A stretch of DNA of 64,000 nucleotides from Hahella sp. HNIBRBA332 (GTDB lineage Bacteria; Pseudomonadota; Gammaproteobacteria; Pseudomonadales; Oleiphilaceae). Below the pieces are notes generated by a model, which saw only the letters and a program-made list of their open reading frames with translations, did not search any database and had not been told where the DNA came from. Every line of letters starts with the position of its first letter. Position 1 is the stretch's first letter. The position numbers and the translations under genes were made by a program. This document shows, piece after piece, positions 16,452-24,933 of the stretch. The DNA lies in NCBI RefSeq assembly GCF_030719035.1, contig NZ_CP132203.1, positions 4,420,501 through 4,484,500 of the forward strand, in the 5' to 3' direction.

Positions 16452-17183
16452 ATGTCGAACGAATCGCATTTCAGTCCAGACCCGGACATAAACCAAGTTC
16501 CAGACATAACAAAAGTCGCGGCCCTTATCGGCGACGCCGCCCGCGCCAGCATGCTCATCGCCTTGCTGGGCGGAAAAGCCCTGACCGCAACGGAACTGGC
16601 TGCGGAAGCGGACATCACCGCCGCCACCGCCAGCAGTCATCTGAAAAAGCTGACAGACGCGCAACTGGTGATCCCCCAGAAGCAAGGACGTCATAAATAC
16701 TTCCAGTTACGCAGCCGCGAGATCGCCGAGTTCCTGGAAACGCTGCTGAATGTTTCCGCCACGGTGGAACATAGTCGCGCTTCTACCGGCCCGAAAGATC
16801 CAGCGCTGCGGCATGCCCGCGTCTGTTACGACCACTTGGCGGGAGAAGTCGGCGTCAGCCTGCTCGACGGCCTCAAAAGCAGTGGCGTGTTGATCGAGCA
16901 GGATCAACAATTACTCCTGACCCCAAGCGGTCGCGATCTGTTTAACTCATTAGGCGCGGATGTCGGCAGCCTGGAGAAACTACGCCGGCCTGTATGCAAA
17001 AATTGTTTGGACTGGAGCGAACGCCGACACCACCTGGCGGGCTCACTCGGACAATGGGTTTTACAGGACATTCTCAATCGGGGCTGGGCGCGGAAAGATC
17101 TGGATTCCCGAGTGATCCGATTCACGGCTGACGGACTGCAAGCCCTGCGCAACCGCTACGCGTTAACCAATCAAATCGCCTGA
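16452..17183 (+). CDS. ArsR-type winged-helix transcriptional regulator
   Basis: This 243-residue protein has an N-terminal ArsR-like winged helix ('LTATELAAEADITAATASSHLKKL', with recognition helix, about residues 43-66) and a longer C-terminal domain containing 'VCKNCLDWSERRHHLAG', which could bind metal through cysteines and histidines. Short ArsR proteins are about 100 residues, so this belongs to the long subclass. It is divergent from the NIPSNAP/ABM pair and probably represses it. The inducer is unknown. Confidence 0.88.
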   Translation: MSNESHFSPDPDINQVPDITKVAALIGDAARASMLIALLGGKALTATELAAEADITAATASSHLKKLTDAQLVIPQKQGRHKYFQLRSREIAEFLETLLNVSATVEHSRASTGPKDPALRHARVCYDHLAGEVGVSLLDGLKSSGVLIEQDQQLLLTPSGRDLFNSLGADVGSLEKLRRPVCKNCLDWSERRHHLAGSLGQWVLQDILNRGWARKDLDSRVIRFTADGLQALRNRYALTNQIA

Positions 17184-17257
17184 ATTTTCACTCTGGCATA
17201 AAGCTTGTAATGACTTAGGTGATCATCACACTCGTTTAAGCCATAGGGAGAAACGCT

Positions 17258-17494
17258 ATGAGCAAGCAGTCAAAGGATAACGAAACGGAAACAAGGACAA
17301 GGAAAGAGCGCAAAGATGAAATCGACGCTGTGGATGAAGTATCCGATCAGTCTTTTCCCGCCAGCGACCCGCCCTCTTTCACGCCAGTGGACCACTCCGG
17401 CCCGCCGCAACATGAAAACGAAGAGGAGGAAAAAGATAAGTCCCAAAAACAGAAATCCGCCTCCCAACCCGTAGCGGACACAGCAGATTCCTGA
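17258..17494 (+). CDS. Small disordered acidic protein
   Basis: This is a 78-residue, highly charged, low-complexity protein expected to be unstructured. It contains the 'VSDQSFPASDPPSFTP' motif, which recurs in short uncharacterised bacterial proteins with the SFPASDPP core. An AGGGAG ribosome binding site precedes the ATG. It is monocistronic. The role is unknown; stress-related expression is plausible but not shown here. Confidence 0.75.
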   Translation: MSKQSKDNETETRTRKERKDEIDAVDEVSDQSFPASDPPSFTPVDHSGPPQHENEEEEKDKSQKQKSASQPVADTADS

Positions 17495-17555
17495 GCCTTC
17501 AGCGCACTGTGGATTTGTAATTTTTACAAGCAATGCGCCACAGGGGAAAGCGGAG

Positions 17556-17586
17556 AAAAACGAGAGACGGACCTTCTAAGGTCCGT
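17556..17586 (-). terminator. Rho-independent terminator for the metalloprotease gene
   Basis: A 9-bp arm (17567-17575) pairs with 17578-17586. Read on the minus strand the hairpin is followed by TCTCTCG and then five T (17556-17560). It lies about 35 bp after the protease stop. Confidence 0.8.
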
Positions 17587-17620
17587 CCCAGGAGCCAGGG
17601 ATACAACGATTTTTCCATAG

Positions 17621-18682
17621 TTAGTAGATCGTGATGCTTCTGGGCATTTCCATATAGTTATTGCTTTCAACCGATTCGGATATCGCATTGTTGGGGTCGA
17701 CAATAAACCCAAGCCAGTAGGTTCCCGGCGCCACCGTGGTGGGGATATACAGCGTGCGACTGAATGTGCCGGTGAAGCCCTCTGAGCCCCAGGCGCCGTA
17801 GTTGGAGCCTAGATAGGTGTCCCCAGTGCTGATGTAATTATTAGTGGACAGATAGAAGTTGATATCGAAGGTCTTGGTCGCCGTGCTTTGGTTGCTGAAC
17901 GTGAACTGGATAGTGACGTTCGTGCCGCGATAGGCGTATGTCGGACTGGACACCAGCCCGGATGTGCCTGTGCCAGTGCGCTTAAACACGGAGCCGGCGA
18001 TATCGGTTTCTGTGGTGCTGTCGGGGTAGATCACCCGCGATCCCAGACGATCATCCGCCAAGGGGTCCCATTCCTTATAGTGGCCGAGAGGACCGCTGTT
18101 CGGGTAATAGGAATTCATGGTGGCCATCCAGCGGTTTTCATGCAGCAACCCCAGAGCATGTCCAAGTTCGTGCAGAGCGACGCTTTCAAAGCTGTAAGGC
18201 GATCCCAGATTGGTATAGCTCAGGCTGCCCAAATTCCAACTGATGTTGTTATTGAAACCGATATCGGTTTCGTCAATGCCGTACTGATAGCCGAACAGCC
18301 AGTAACAGTGGTAACGGGTCAGCGTCACCGCCAGGGTGCTGCCTCCCAGACTGTTATCAAGGTAGACTTCATTACGCCCATTATTATCGTTATGACTGCC
18401 ATCGGTATCGCGATTGACGTAATACAAAAAGCGCGAGCCTTTAACGTTATTCCAATGCCACATAGCATTCTGCAGCCGCGAATCCCAGGTACTGCCGGCA
18501 GGGAATGAGGTGGTGCTGATGTACATTGTGGTCTGGTTGCCGTTCCACTTGATCGCGTTACCGTCGCAAGTGCGGTAGGTGTAGGCTCCGGCGAAAGGCG
18601 CCGCAAGGCAGAGAGCCGCCAGCAAAATCAGCCGGACGTCGCTCAGCCCCGATAGTAATTTGTGAATAGCTTGACGATACAT
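17621..18682 (-). CDS. Secreted metzincin-type zinc protease with CARDB-like domain
   Basis: This 353-residue protein has a signal peptide (about 1-33). The catalytic domain carries the zinc motif HELGHALGLLHE: His171, Glu172, His175 and His181, with a Met-turn at 'WMATMNSYY' (about 186-192). This is the HExxHxxGxxH signature of metzincins (matrixin/astacin-like). The C-terminal part, from about residue 240, resembles a CARDB/Ig-like adhesion domain with 'FSNQSTATKTFDINFYLS' and 'DPNNAISESVESNN'. It probably acts outside the cell or in the periplasm. The gene downstream of the secreted partner lies 70 bp upstream of it, so they are likely co-expressed. Substrate unknown. Confidence 0.9.
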   Translation of the reverse strand: MYRQAIHKLLSGLSDVRLILLAALCLAAPFAGAYTYRTCDGNAIKWNGNQTTMYISTTSFPAGSTWDSRLQNAMWHWNNVKGSRFLYYVNRDTDGSHNDNNGRNEVYLDNSLGGSTLAVTLTRYHCYWLFGYQYGIDETDIGFNNNISWNLGSLSYTNLGSPYSFESVALHELGHALGLLHENRWMATMNSYYPNSGPLGHYKEWDPLADDRLGSRVIYPDSTTETDIAGSVFKRTGTGTSGLVSSPTYAYRGTNVTIQFTFSNQSTATKTFDINFYLSTNNYISTGDTYLGSNYGAWGSEGFTGTFSRTLYIPTTVAPGTYWLGFIVDPNNAISESVESNNYMEMPRSITIY

Positions 18683-18752
18683 AGAAAGTCCTCCTTCTAA
18701 ACGTACCTGTCTTCGAATAGCCGCTCGTGACTGGTTTGCGCGTTAAACGCGT

Positions 18753-19622
18753 TCAGTCCCGATCCATGGACGACCTTGCCCCTTGGGGAGTTCTACGGGG
18801 CAATGCGGAGGCGGCGGACTCGTCGCTCATATTATTGGCGGAGTTGGCTGAACCGGCGGAGCCTGCATCACGCGCTTTGCGTTCAAGCGCCTGCCCCACT
18901 TTCACGGAACGCAATTCCTGAGCGAACGCGCGAGATTGCGCCTGGCTCCGCACCATGCCAAGAAAGCGTTCGGCGCTCATCGGCGCGCCTTTGGCTTCCT
19001 GCGGCGCCAGCATCGCTTCGCCGCCGTCAGAACGACCAGCGCTGGCTTTGCCCTGTGCGCTGCTGGCGTTGGCCAGATACTCCGAATTGGCGATTTGAGC
19101 ACGCTGTGCATGACGGTTCGCCTTCAGAATTTCGCCTTTCTTGCCGACGCCAAATACTTCATTGCCAACCTCATCAGTGACGATGGCGGCTCCGCGTTCA
19201 TCATTCTGCAGACGGAATACGCCCTGCCCCCAACCAACCAGAGGCACCATGCGCTGACCATTGCCTTCGACAAACAAGACAACCCGTTCGCCAGCGCTGA
19301 ACTCAGGGCTGCCTTCAACGTGCAGGCCGTTGCGGCCGTCATAACCGCCGCTCATCATCAACGTAAGTTCATTATCGTGATAGACCCCCGCCAGGGTCTC
19401 AACGTCCGCCAGGCGGACATAGGTATACAGCTGCCGGTCCTCAGCCCGTTGCGATACCACTTCTTTCACCGTTCCAACTACAATGCCCTGCGCCTCAGCG
19501 ACCAACGAATTAAAGTCTTTGTAGATTAACGTCGTCGCCTGCGCGGTGGCCGCAAACATCAATGCGGCGAGCAAGGGAAGGAGCAACAGACCCGCACCTG
19601 AATTTAGGAGTAATTTCTTCAT
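18753..19622 (-). CDS. Secreted protein associated with the metzincin protease
   Basis: This is a 289-residue exported protein with a signal peptide (about residues 1-30). I chose the ATG at 19622 because AAGGAG lies 7 bp upstream; an earlier in-frame TTG lacks this. The first 170 residues form a beta-rich domain ('EAQGIVVGTVKEVVSQ', 'ELTLMMSGGYDGRNG', 'GERVVLFVEGNGQRMVPL'). The C-terminal 120 residues are Ala/Ser/Arg-rich and probably disordered. This arrangement next to a matrixin-type protease is seen in other genomes and may be an accessory or substrate protein, but I cannot name it. Confidence 0.78.
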   Translation of the reverse strand: MKKLLLNSGAGLLLLPLLAALMFAATAQATTLIYKDFNSLVAEAQGIVVGTVKEVVSQRAEDRQLYTYVRLADVETLAGVYHDNELTLMMSGGYDGRNGLHVEGSPEFSAGERVVLFVEGNGQRMVPLVGWGQGVFRLQNDERGAAIVTDEVGNEVFGVGKKGEILKANRHAQRAQIANSEYLANASSAQGKASAGRSDGGEAMLAPQEAKGAPMSAERFLGMVRSQAQSRAFAQELRSVKVGQALERKARDAGSAGSANSANNMSDESAASALPRRTPQGARSSMDRD

Positions 19623-19769
19623 TTCCAATCTCCTTTTAGAGAAATGAGGTGGGTGTTACTAGCAGAGGGCATAAACGCCCTCAAAGGTGATAATAACTCA
19701 CGTACAAATCATGAAAAGTGCAAAGATTTTGGCGCCCCTTGGTGATGCAAGCCGTTCACCAAGACCCGA

Positions 19770-20357
19770 TCAAAGCTTTTTCAGGTGGTATTGAACTAAC
19801 TGGCGGGAAATACCCAAAAGACGCCCTAAACCCTTCTTGGAGCCGGTGATGGCGATCGCCATTTTAAATATCAGCGTCTCAATGTCCGCGGTAAGTTTTT
19901 TAAGGTCCAGCTCGTCATCGTCGCTGTATAACAGTGGACTGACGATCCTGTTGATGCTGGAAGCCAATGACATAGGAGAGGAAACTGTCTGCAGCACCGC
20001 TTGTTCAAATGTGCCCAGATCAAAAGGTTTATCGATGACGTATGAAAAACCACAGCGCATCGCCAGGACAGTATCCGCACGTGAACCGTTGGAGGTAATG
20101 CCAAGGACAAAGGGAGCGACGGGAAATAACCCGATATCATTAAGCAGGGAGGCGATGCCGCCATCTTCCAGCATGAAGTTGATCACCGCCAGTACCGGGC
20201 GCCACTCCAGTAATTCCCGGCGGGTTTGCTCTACCGATGCGGAAACGTGAATGTCCGCATGAGGCGCCATTTGCGCCAGAGTATGCCGCAGCCTGGCGCA
20301 TAAAACCGGACTCTCCTCGGCCAACAATATTCGATTGATTCGCACACTCAGCATCAT
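19770..20357 (-). CDS. Degenerate receiver/Fis-type HTH response regulator
   Basis: This is a 195-residue protein. I chose the ATG at 20357, which has AGGAG 8 bp upstream. The N-terminal 125 residues fold like a receiver domain, but the phosphate-accepting aspartate is replaced by Asn60 ('AVINFMLEDGG'). The acidic pair on strand 1 is Glu-Glu ('LLAEESP') and the conserved Lys110 ('VIDKPF') is kept. The C-terminal tail ('KKGLGRLLGISRQLVQYHLKKL') is a Fis-family helix-turn-helix. It therefore looks like a phosphorylation-independent regulator, perhaps binding DNA constitutively or responding to another signal. No sensor kinase is adjacent. Confidence 0.78.
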   Translation of the reverse strand: MMLSVRINRILLAEESPVLCARLRHTLAQMAPHADIHVSASVEQTRRELLEWRPVLAVINFMLEDGGIASLLNDIGLFPVAPFVLGITSNGSRADTVLAMRCGFSYVIDKPFDLGTFEQAVLQTVSSPMSLASSINRIVSPLLYSDDDELDLKKLTADIETLIFKMAIAITGSKKGLGRLLGISRQLVQYHLKKL

Positions 20358-21035
20358 CCCGGCCGCTCCTGCCAAAAGCATTGGACTCAGCGGGAAAAGA
20401 AGCGAGATCAACAATTTCCCTGTTAACGCCGTGCTTCCCTGTTACATTCGGAGAGCGCCGTGTACTTATTTTTTAACATCAAGGATCAGCCTCTCCGTTT
20501 CGTTGAAAAATCGAAATCGCTTTCAGGCTTCCCCTGATTCAAAGTCTACACCCCTCCCTCTCCCTTCCGCTATCGCGCGTTATGGGTAAACGATGGTTTA
20601 GGCGCAAGAGAAAGCGGCGTGCCACAGATTCAGCTGCCTCTTATAACTGTAGGATTATCAGCCTGGTTGATGTCGATGAGTAACGGCAGCACACTCAGAC
20701 TCAGGCAGATCAGGACAAGCTTGCTGCGAACGCTCAGGTTCGGTTGGCCAATCAAGGGAGACGCCGCCATCCAGGCGCAACAAGGTTTCGCCCCTCAGAA
20801 CGGTGTGCCGGGCATAAGCTATGGATAAGAGACGACTTCTCTACGCGAACGCAATGAGCGATATTTCTGAACATATTCAAGCTAATCCGTGTTGGGCTTG
20901 CGCGCGGTTCCTGCGCTTTGCGGCGCCACAAAGACCGACCATTCCAATAAGCCGTCGAGTCGTAACGCCTACCGGAATGATCTTGATCGCTTTTTCCCAG
21001 CGCCGACAACTTGTCCACGCCTGTGGTTTGACCGG
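20358..21035. other. 678-bp region without a convincing gene
   Basis: I find only short open frames with no ribosome binding site and no recognisable protein. The sequence is not obviously an insertion-sequence remnant. It may contain promoter elements for the minus-strand receiver-type gene, but none can be placed reliably. Confidence 0.4.
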
Positions 21036-22148
21036 CTACGACAAGTACGCTTTATAGTTTTGCAGGTAGAAAGTTGTGAGACATTGATCAGATAAAGGGA
21101 AGCGCGCCTCATTCAGCGCATGCAGGACATCCGCTATCAGAGAAGGCGCGATGGACATGGTCTGGCCAGTACTTCGGTAGGGCTCCGCACAAACTTTGGC
21201 GAGCAACTCAAGCAGACGCTTTTCCGTTGTCTGGCAAGGGACAGGGTTAGCGAAAAAGAGGCCACAGATAGCCGACAGGAAGGAGCCCTCTTTTTCAAAC
21301 AGATTGATAAAATACGGCTCATCCTGATCTTTTCTCTTACGCTGCGCCTCCGCCAGAAGATCGCTGATGACGCTGATCAGGGCATCGTCTACCTGCGGTC
21401 GGGCGTCCGCCAGCACACGTTCATATTTACGAACCAGGTCGGCATGCAGGATCGGTCGATCTGAACCGGAATACAGGTAGTAATCAGCGACCTTTTGCAA
21501 CAATGCATCAACGTCGGACAGATCCTGCTCTTCCACAGTGATAACTTGAGAAGGTTCGAACACCCTGTCAAACACATCATCGGCGATGGTTTGTTTGGCC
21601 AAAGCCACACTCTCCGCTTCATCCACGTCCCAACTCGCCGCGACAAACGCCACGAAGTCATCGACGGTGTTCATCGTGCGCAACTCCGCGCTGACTTCTT
21701 TCAGAGCGTCGACATGCGCCTCAAGGTAGAGGTCAGGGAGGAGCGTGAGAAGACGCCCGGCGGTTTCCCGCTCATCCGTTTCTGCGTCCGCGTCTTCCGA
21801 CGCATCAAAATAGTCACGACAGATTTCATTAAACAATACGCTGAACTCTTCCAGCTCATCATTGCCTTCCGCCCGAATGGGAAAGTCGTCTACATTGAAT
21901 TTGCGTCCGCTAAAACCCAGTAAATCTGCGGCGGAGTGACTCTCACTTCCGGTAAAAGCCTGATAGCCAGCCAGATTATTTACGCCAACCACGCAGTAAT
22001 AGTGATGTACGCGCACATCGATAATGAACGCGTAGATATCTTCGTTATAAGGCGACGGTTTGATCTTTGCGATCAAGTCCAGCAAATACCGGCGCAGCGC
22101 CTGCCGATAGTTTTGTATTGTTTCGCGCAACGCCTGTTCGCTGTGCAT
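21036..22148 (-). CDS. Hypothetical protein, DUF4303-like N-terminus
   Basis: This 370-residue soluble acidic protein starts at an ATG with GGAGG 6 bp upstream. The N-terminal stretch 'SPYNEDIYAFIIDVRVHHYY' and a general alpha/beta pattern suggest the DUF4303 type, but I am not certain. The remainder is helical and acidic, without catalytic motifs or membrane segments. It stands upstream of the 678-bp gap and downstream of an HTH/zinc-ribbon gene. Function unknown. Confidence 0.6.
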   Translation of the reverse strand: MHSEQALRETIQNYRQALRRYLLDLIAKIKPSPYNEDIYAFIIDVRVHHYYCVVGVNNLAGYQAFTGSESHSAADLLGFSGRKFNVDDFPIRAEGNDELEEFSVLFNEICRDYFDASEDADAETDERETAGRLLTLLPDLYLEAHVDALKEVSAELRTMNTVDDFVAFVAASWDVDEAESVALAKQTIADDVFDRVFEPSQVITVEEQDLSDVDALLQKVADYYLYSGSDRPILHADLVRKYERVLADARPQVDDALISVISDLLAEAQRKRKDQDEPYFINLFEKEGSFLSAICGLFFANPVPCQTTEKRLLELLAKVCAEPYRSTGQTMSIAPSLIADVLHALNEARFPLSDQCLTTFYLQNYKAYLS

Positions 22149-22177
22149 AAGTCGCCTCCAGAGGTTTCTTTTATGCC

Positions 22178-22492
22178 CTATCGGGACTTTGCGGAGAATA
22201 CCGGTTCGTCAATAAAAGTACTTTTACACTTGGGGCATTTGCCCGGCTTTTTGACTCGGGAGCGGTCTTCAAATACATAGTCGCACTTGCCGCAGCGGGC
22301 AGGTTCAATGTTCAGAGAACCGGTCTTCTGCAAATGCTCCAGATGACCGTAAATTTCTTTCTCGGATTTTCCTATCAGCTTTGATAAAGAGCCGACAGTA
22401 AAAGCGCCGTCCAGCAATACGGACATCAGTTCCCGCCTGACCGTTTCATTGCGTTCTTGTGGAATGGGGGTCTTTGATTTCATGGGTTCCAT
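22178..22492 (-). CDS. Predicted transcriptional regulator, HTH plus zinc ribbon
   Basis: This is a 104-residue protein. An N-terminal winged-helix ('FTVGSLSKLIGKSEKEIYGHL') is followed by a zinc ribbon with two CxxC knuckles ('CGKCDY' and 'CPKCKS'). This layout matches the COG3357-type predicted regulators. ATGs at 22492 and 22483 are both possible; upstream of them only an in-frame TTG is available. Probably a DNA-binding protein whose targets are unknown. Confidence 0.78.
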   Translation of the reverse strand: MEPMKSKTPIPQERNETVRRELMSVLLDGAFTVGSLSKLIGKSEKEIYGHLEHLQKTGSLNIEPARCGKCDYVFEDRSRVKKPGKCPKCKSTFIDEPVFSAKSR

Positions 22493-22602
22493 GCATTCTA
22501 TTGGCAAACGCCACAGCGCCTGTCATGAAGCGCAATAAGTCCGTCATTAATTACGCAGGACCTCATCGTGCTCAAGTGAGCAATAATGAATCAACAGCGC
22601 CC

Positions 22603-23070
22603 CTACTTGGCCTTACCGGCCTCCAGTATCGGCAACCCGGCTTCGGTGGGAATATAAATCCGCTCACCATTGCCGTCCTGCAAGCCTTTAATCCAGATGT
22701 AGCGTAGATAGGCTTCATTGTCTTTTAGCGACGCGCCGATAATTTTGTTGGCTTCAGCGGCGGCTTTGGCTCTTTCAATATCCGCCTGACCTTCGGCTTT
22801 GGCGCGCGCAATCATCGCCTTGCCTTCCGCTTCGGCCAACGTGACTTGAGCTTTCGCCTGCAAAAGCGACGCCTGTTCCTTGGCTTTGGCTTCTTCTATC
22901 AGAATCTTCTTGGTCCATTCCGCTTCCCGCAGCGCGGCTACGCCGTCCGCCTCCATTTTGTATATTTTGTACTTTGGCCATCCCCATAACGCCAGAAGAA
23001 TGAACGCCACAAATGCGACAGCCAAAAATATCAGAGATCCTAACGCCAGTGCTTGTCGGTTTTGATACAT
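22603..23070 (-). CDS. Membrane-anchored coiled-coil protein resembling the C-terminal part of SPFH proteins
   Basis: This 155-residue protein begins with one transmembrane helix ('LIFLAVAFVAFILLALWGW', about residues 13-31). A long charged coiled coil follows, rich in Ala/Glu/Lys ('AKAEGQADIERAKAAAEANK'). That pattern is the C-terminal half of stomatin/prohibitin-type proteins, but the SPFH domain itself is missing. The 'LRYIWIKGLQD' end segment is the family's typical oligomerisation helix. It may act as a scaffold or may be a relic of a larger gene, but the intact frame argues for function. Confidence 0.75.
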   Translation of the reverse strand: MYQNRQALALGSLIFLAVAFVAFILLALWGWPKYKIYKMEADGVAALREAEWTKKILIEEAKAKEQASLLQAKAQVTLAEAEGKAMIARAKAEGQADIERAKAAAEANKIIGASLKDNEAYLRYIWIKGLQDGNGERIYIPTEAGLPILEAGKAK

Positions 23071-23118
23071 CTAAAAACTCAACTCCAAAAAAGAATTGGG
23101 CATCATGTTAAACGGAGA

Positions 23119-23949
23119 TCAGTCCCCGGCCAACTCTTTCAGCTCCGCGTATGAGTAGTAAGTCCCACGACCGCCAGTATGGTCGATCCAAACGCCGTCT
23201 CCGACTGAATCAAACTCAATGGTGAAGCCTGAGCCTTCCGCGCCGTTAACCTGAAGGAGGCCGGCAGTAGGCGCATGGTCAACAACACCGGACACTTGCT
23301 GTCTAGTCATAACGCTAAACCTCTTGTCATCAATCATTGAACCGCTGACATAATAGGACTGGCTGTAATTGTATTCGCCATATTCTATGTTCATCGACAT
23401 ATTGATGTCGCCGATAGTGACGCTCTTGCCAGTATAGTGGTCACGCAAACTTACACTTCCACTCGTGTTGGAGTTACTCCTTGAGCCATGATCATAACTG
23501 TTACCAGCAGTCGATAAGGCTCCATTCAAGGTAAAATCGCCGTCGTCACTACAGTTATCAAATGCAAAGGTTCCCGAAAAAGTAGTTGAGACGCCACCGT
23601 CATTCGATATTGAGGTCATATCCATAGTGACCGTACCGTTGTGTTCGCAACTAACAGATAAACCGCCTCCCGTTGTGTTGCGCTCAAAACGCCCATCGTC
23701 AAGCGCCTCAAAATACTTCTTTTGCACAGGAATGGCCGCAAAATCAGACGCATCATCGATACCGCTTTCTAAACCACCAGTAAAATCAGCGGCAACAACA
23801 ATGGCGGCAATCTTCGGCGCGTTTTCACTATTAATTACCAACGTGTCAGCAGGCTGACTGTTACTGGAGCCGCTGCCGCCACCTCCGCCACAACCAAATA
23901 ACGAAACAGAGAGCGTAAAAAGACTGCAAGCAAGAACGTGTTTATTCAT
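23119..23949 (-). CDS. Predicted lipoprotein
   Basis: This is a 276-residue protein with a lipoprotein signal: a hydrophobic stretch ending in 'LSVSLFGCGGGGGSG', where the cysteine (about residue 20) would be lipidated, then a glycine/serine-rich linker. I chose the ATG at 23949 (AGAGAT upstream) over an earlier in-frame codon. The remainder is beta-rich with no catalytic motif that I recognise. It probably sits on the outer membrane. Function unknown. The DNA is AT-richer than its surroundings. Confidence 0.78.
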   Translation of the reverse strand: MNKHVLACSLFTLSVSLFGCGGGGGSGSSNSQPADTLVINSENAPKIAAIVVAADFTGGLESGIDDASDFAAIPVQKKYFEALDDGRFERNTTGGGLSVSCEHNGTVTMDMTSISNDGGVSTTFSGTFAFDNCSDDGDFTLNGALSTAGNSYDHGSRSNSNTSGSVSLRDHYTGKSVTIGDINMSMNIEYGEYNYSQSYYVSGSMIDDKRFSVMTRQQVSGVVDHAPTAGLLQVNGAEGSGFTIEFDSVGDGVWIDHTGGRGTYYSYAELKELAGD

Positions 23950-24164
23950 AGTTATATCTCTAGAACTCTTGGATTCTTCCACTTTGAATTAAAAGGAGAG
24001 TGTGAGGCAAAAAACAGATGGTTAACTCTCACGCCAAGCATTCTAAACAGATATTAATTAGATAGACAAACCTTAAAATTTAATCTTGTTCAGCTTACAT
24101 TCAGGTTGCTTTATTAATGTATATACAACATCGCCAAATACATTATATTCACCTTATCAAACCT

Positions 24165-24521
24165 TCATAAATAATAGAAATAAAGGAAAAATCCGCCAAA
24201 AAAGGAAAGCAGTTTCATTCCCAAGAAACCCAGATACTGAACAACACCGACGCCGCCCCGGGTTTTCACCAAATAGTATGGAAGAATAAAAGGCCACAGA
24301 AAGAATACAAACGCATGAAACTCGAATGGCGCTTTAAAGTATTGTCTCTTTGGGTCCTTGGACACCCATAGAGCAACCAGCGATGCAAACACCAAGCTCC
24401 ACACAGTGTCTGTTGAATCGGAGACATCAAAGCCTTGCAGATTCAGGTAAGCTTGAAATAGCGCGTATAGAATGGATAAAGAAATCAGCAGCGCCAATAT
24501 CATATTGTGGATTTTTTTCAT
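24165..24521 (-). CDS. Small hypothetical membrane protein
   Basis: This 118-residue protein has about three to four hydrophobic segments ('MILALLISLSILYALFQAYL', 'TVWSLVFASLVALWVS', 'FHAFVFFLWPFILPYYLV', and the C-terminal aromatic-rich tail). A GGAAAG ribosome binding site precedes the ATG. It is in an AT-rich stretch with a small DUF-type gene just upstream. I cannot name the family. Confidence 0.65.
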   Translation of the reverse strand: MKKIHNMILALLISLSILYALFQAYLNLQGFDVSDSTDTVWSLVFASLVALWVSKDPKRQYFKAPFEFHAFVFFLWPFILPYYLVKTRGGVGVVQYLGFLGMKLLSFFGGFFLYFYYL

Positions 24522-24539
24522 CAGACTTTCCGTATGCGA

Positions 24540-24899
24540 TTAATCCGATCCGCCGCAGGTGGGCGCTCCTCCTGGGGCATTCCCAGTTGGAGAGAAACCT
24601 CTGATATTCACCTTGAAGTCTAAATCGCCAGCGAAAAACCTGTCCGCCAACTCTTTCCGAACTCGCTCGTATTCCAATTCTGGAAAGTGTTCAGTGAAAG
24701 CCGCTTCAATATTATCCTGAACGGCAAACAACGCGACGGCGTAATGGGCATACTTGCCAGGCAAGCCGTATTTGGAAATCGCTGTCGTAATCTGTCCAAC
24801 TGTATATTGAGGACCGCCGCCATAATCCTTACGCAATACGGACGGGAGCACTCGCAAGTATTTATTCAGCGCACGGCGCTTAAAGAAACTGCCTAACAT
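24540..24899 (-). CDS. Small hypothetical protein
   Basis: This is a 119-residue protein starting at the ATG at 24899, which has AAAGGA 6 bp upstream. The frame is open further upstream but without a ribosome binding site. The N-terminal 'FKRRALNKYLRVLPSVLRKDYG' is basic, with a tail containing 'GGAPTCGGSD'. It resembles a small uncharacterised domain family that I cannot name with certainty. It is 18 bp upstream of the small membrane protein gene on the same strand and probably co-transcribed. Confidence 0.65.
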   Translation of the reverse strand: MLGSFFKRRALNKYLRVLPSVLRKDYGGGPQYTVGQITTAISKYGLPGKYAHYAVALFAVQDNIEAAFTEHFPELEYERVRKELADRFFAGDLDFKVNIRGFSPTGNAPGGAPTCGGSD

Positions 24900-24933
24900 A
24901 TTAGTCCTTTGGAAAATCAACCTGTTTGAATTA

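Noticed and set aside
17193..17209. Possible sigma-54 site upstream of the small acidic protein (CTGGCATAAAGCTTGTA)
   Set aside because: The spacing is right but the almost invariant GC of the -12 element is GT, so I do not trust it.
20619..21057. Short open frames in the 678-bp gap
   Set aside because: No ribosome binding site, no known motif, and both strands have comparable short frames; not an identifiable gene or transposase remnant.
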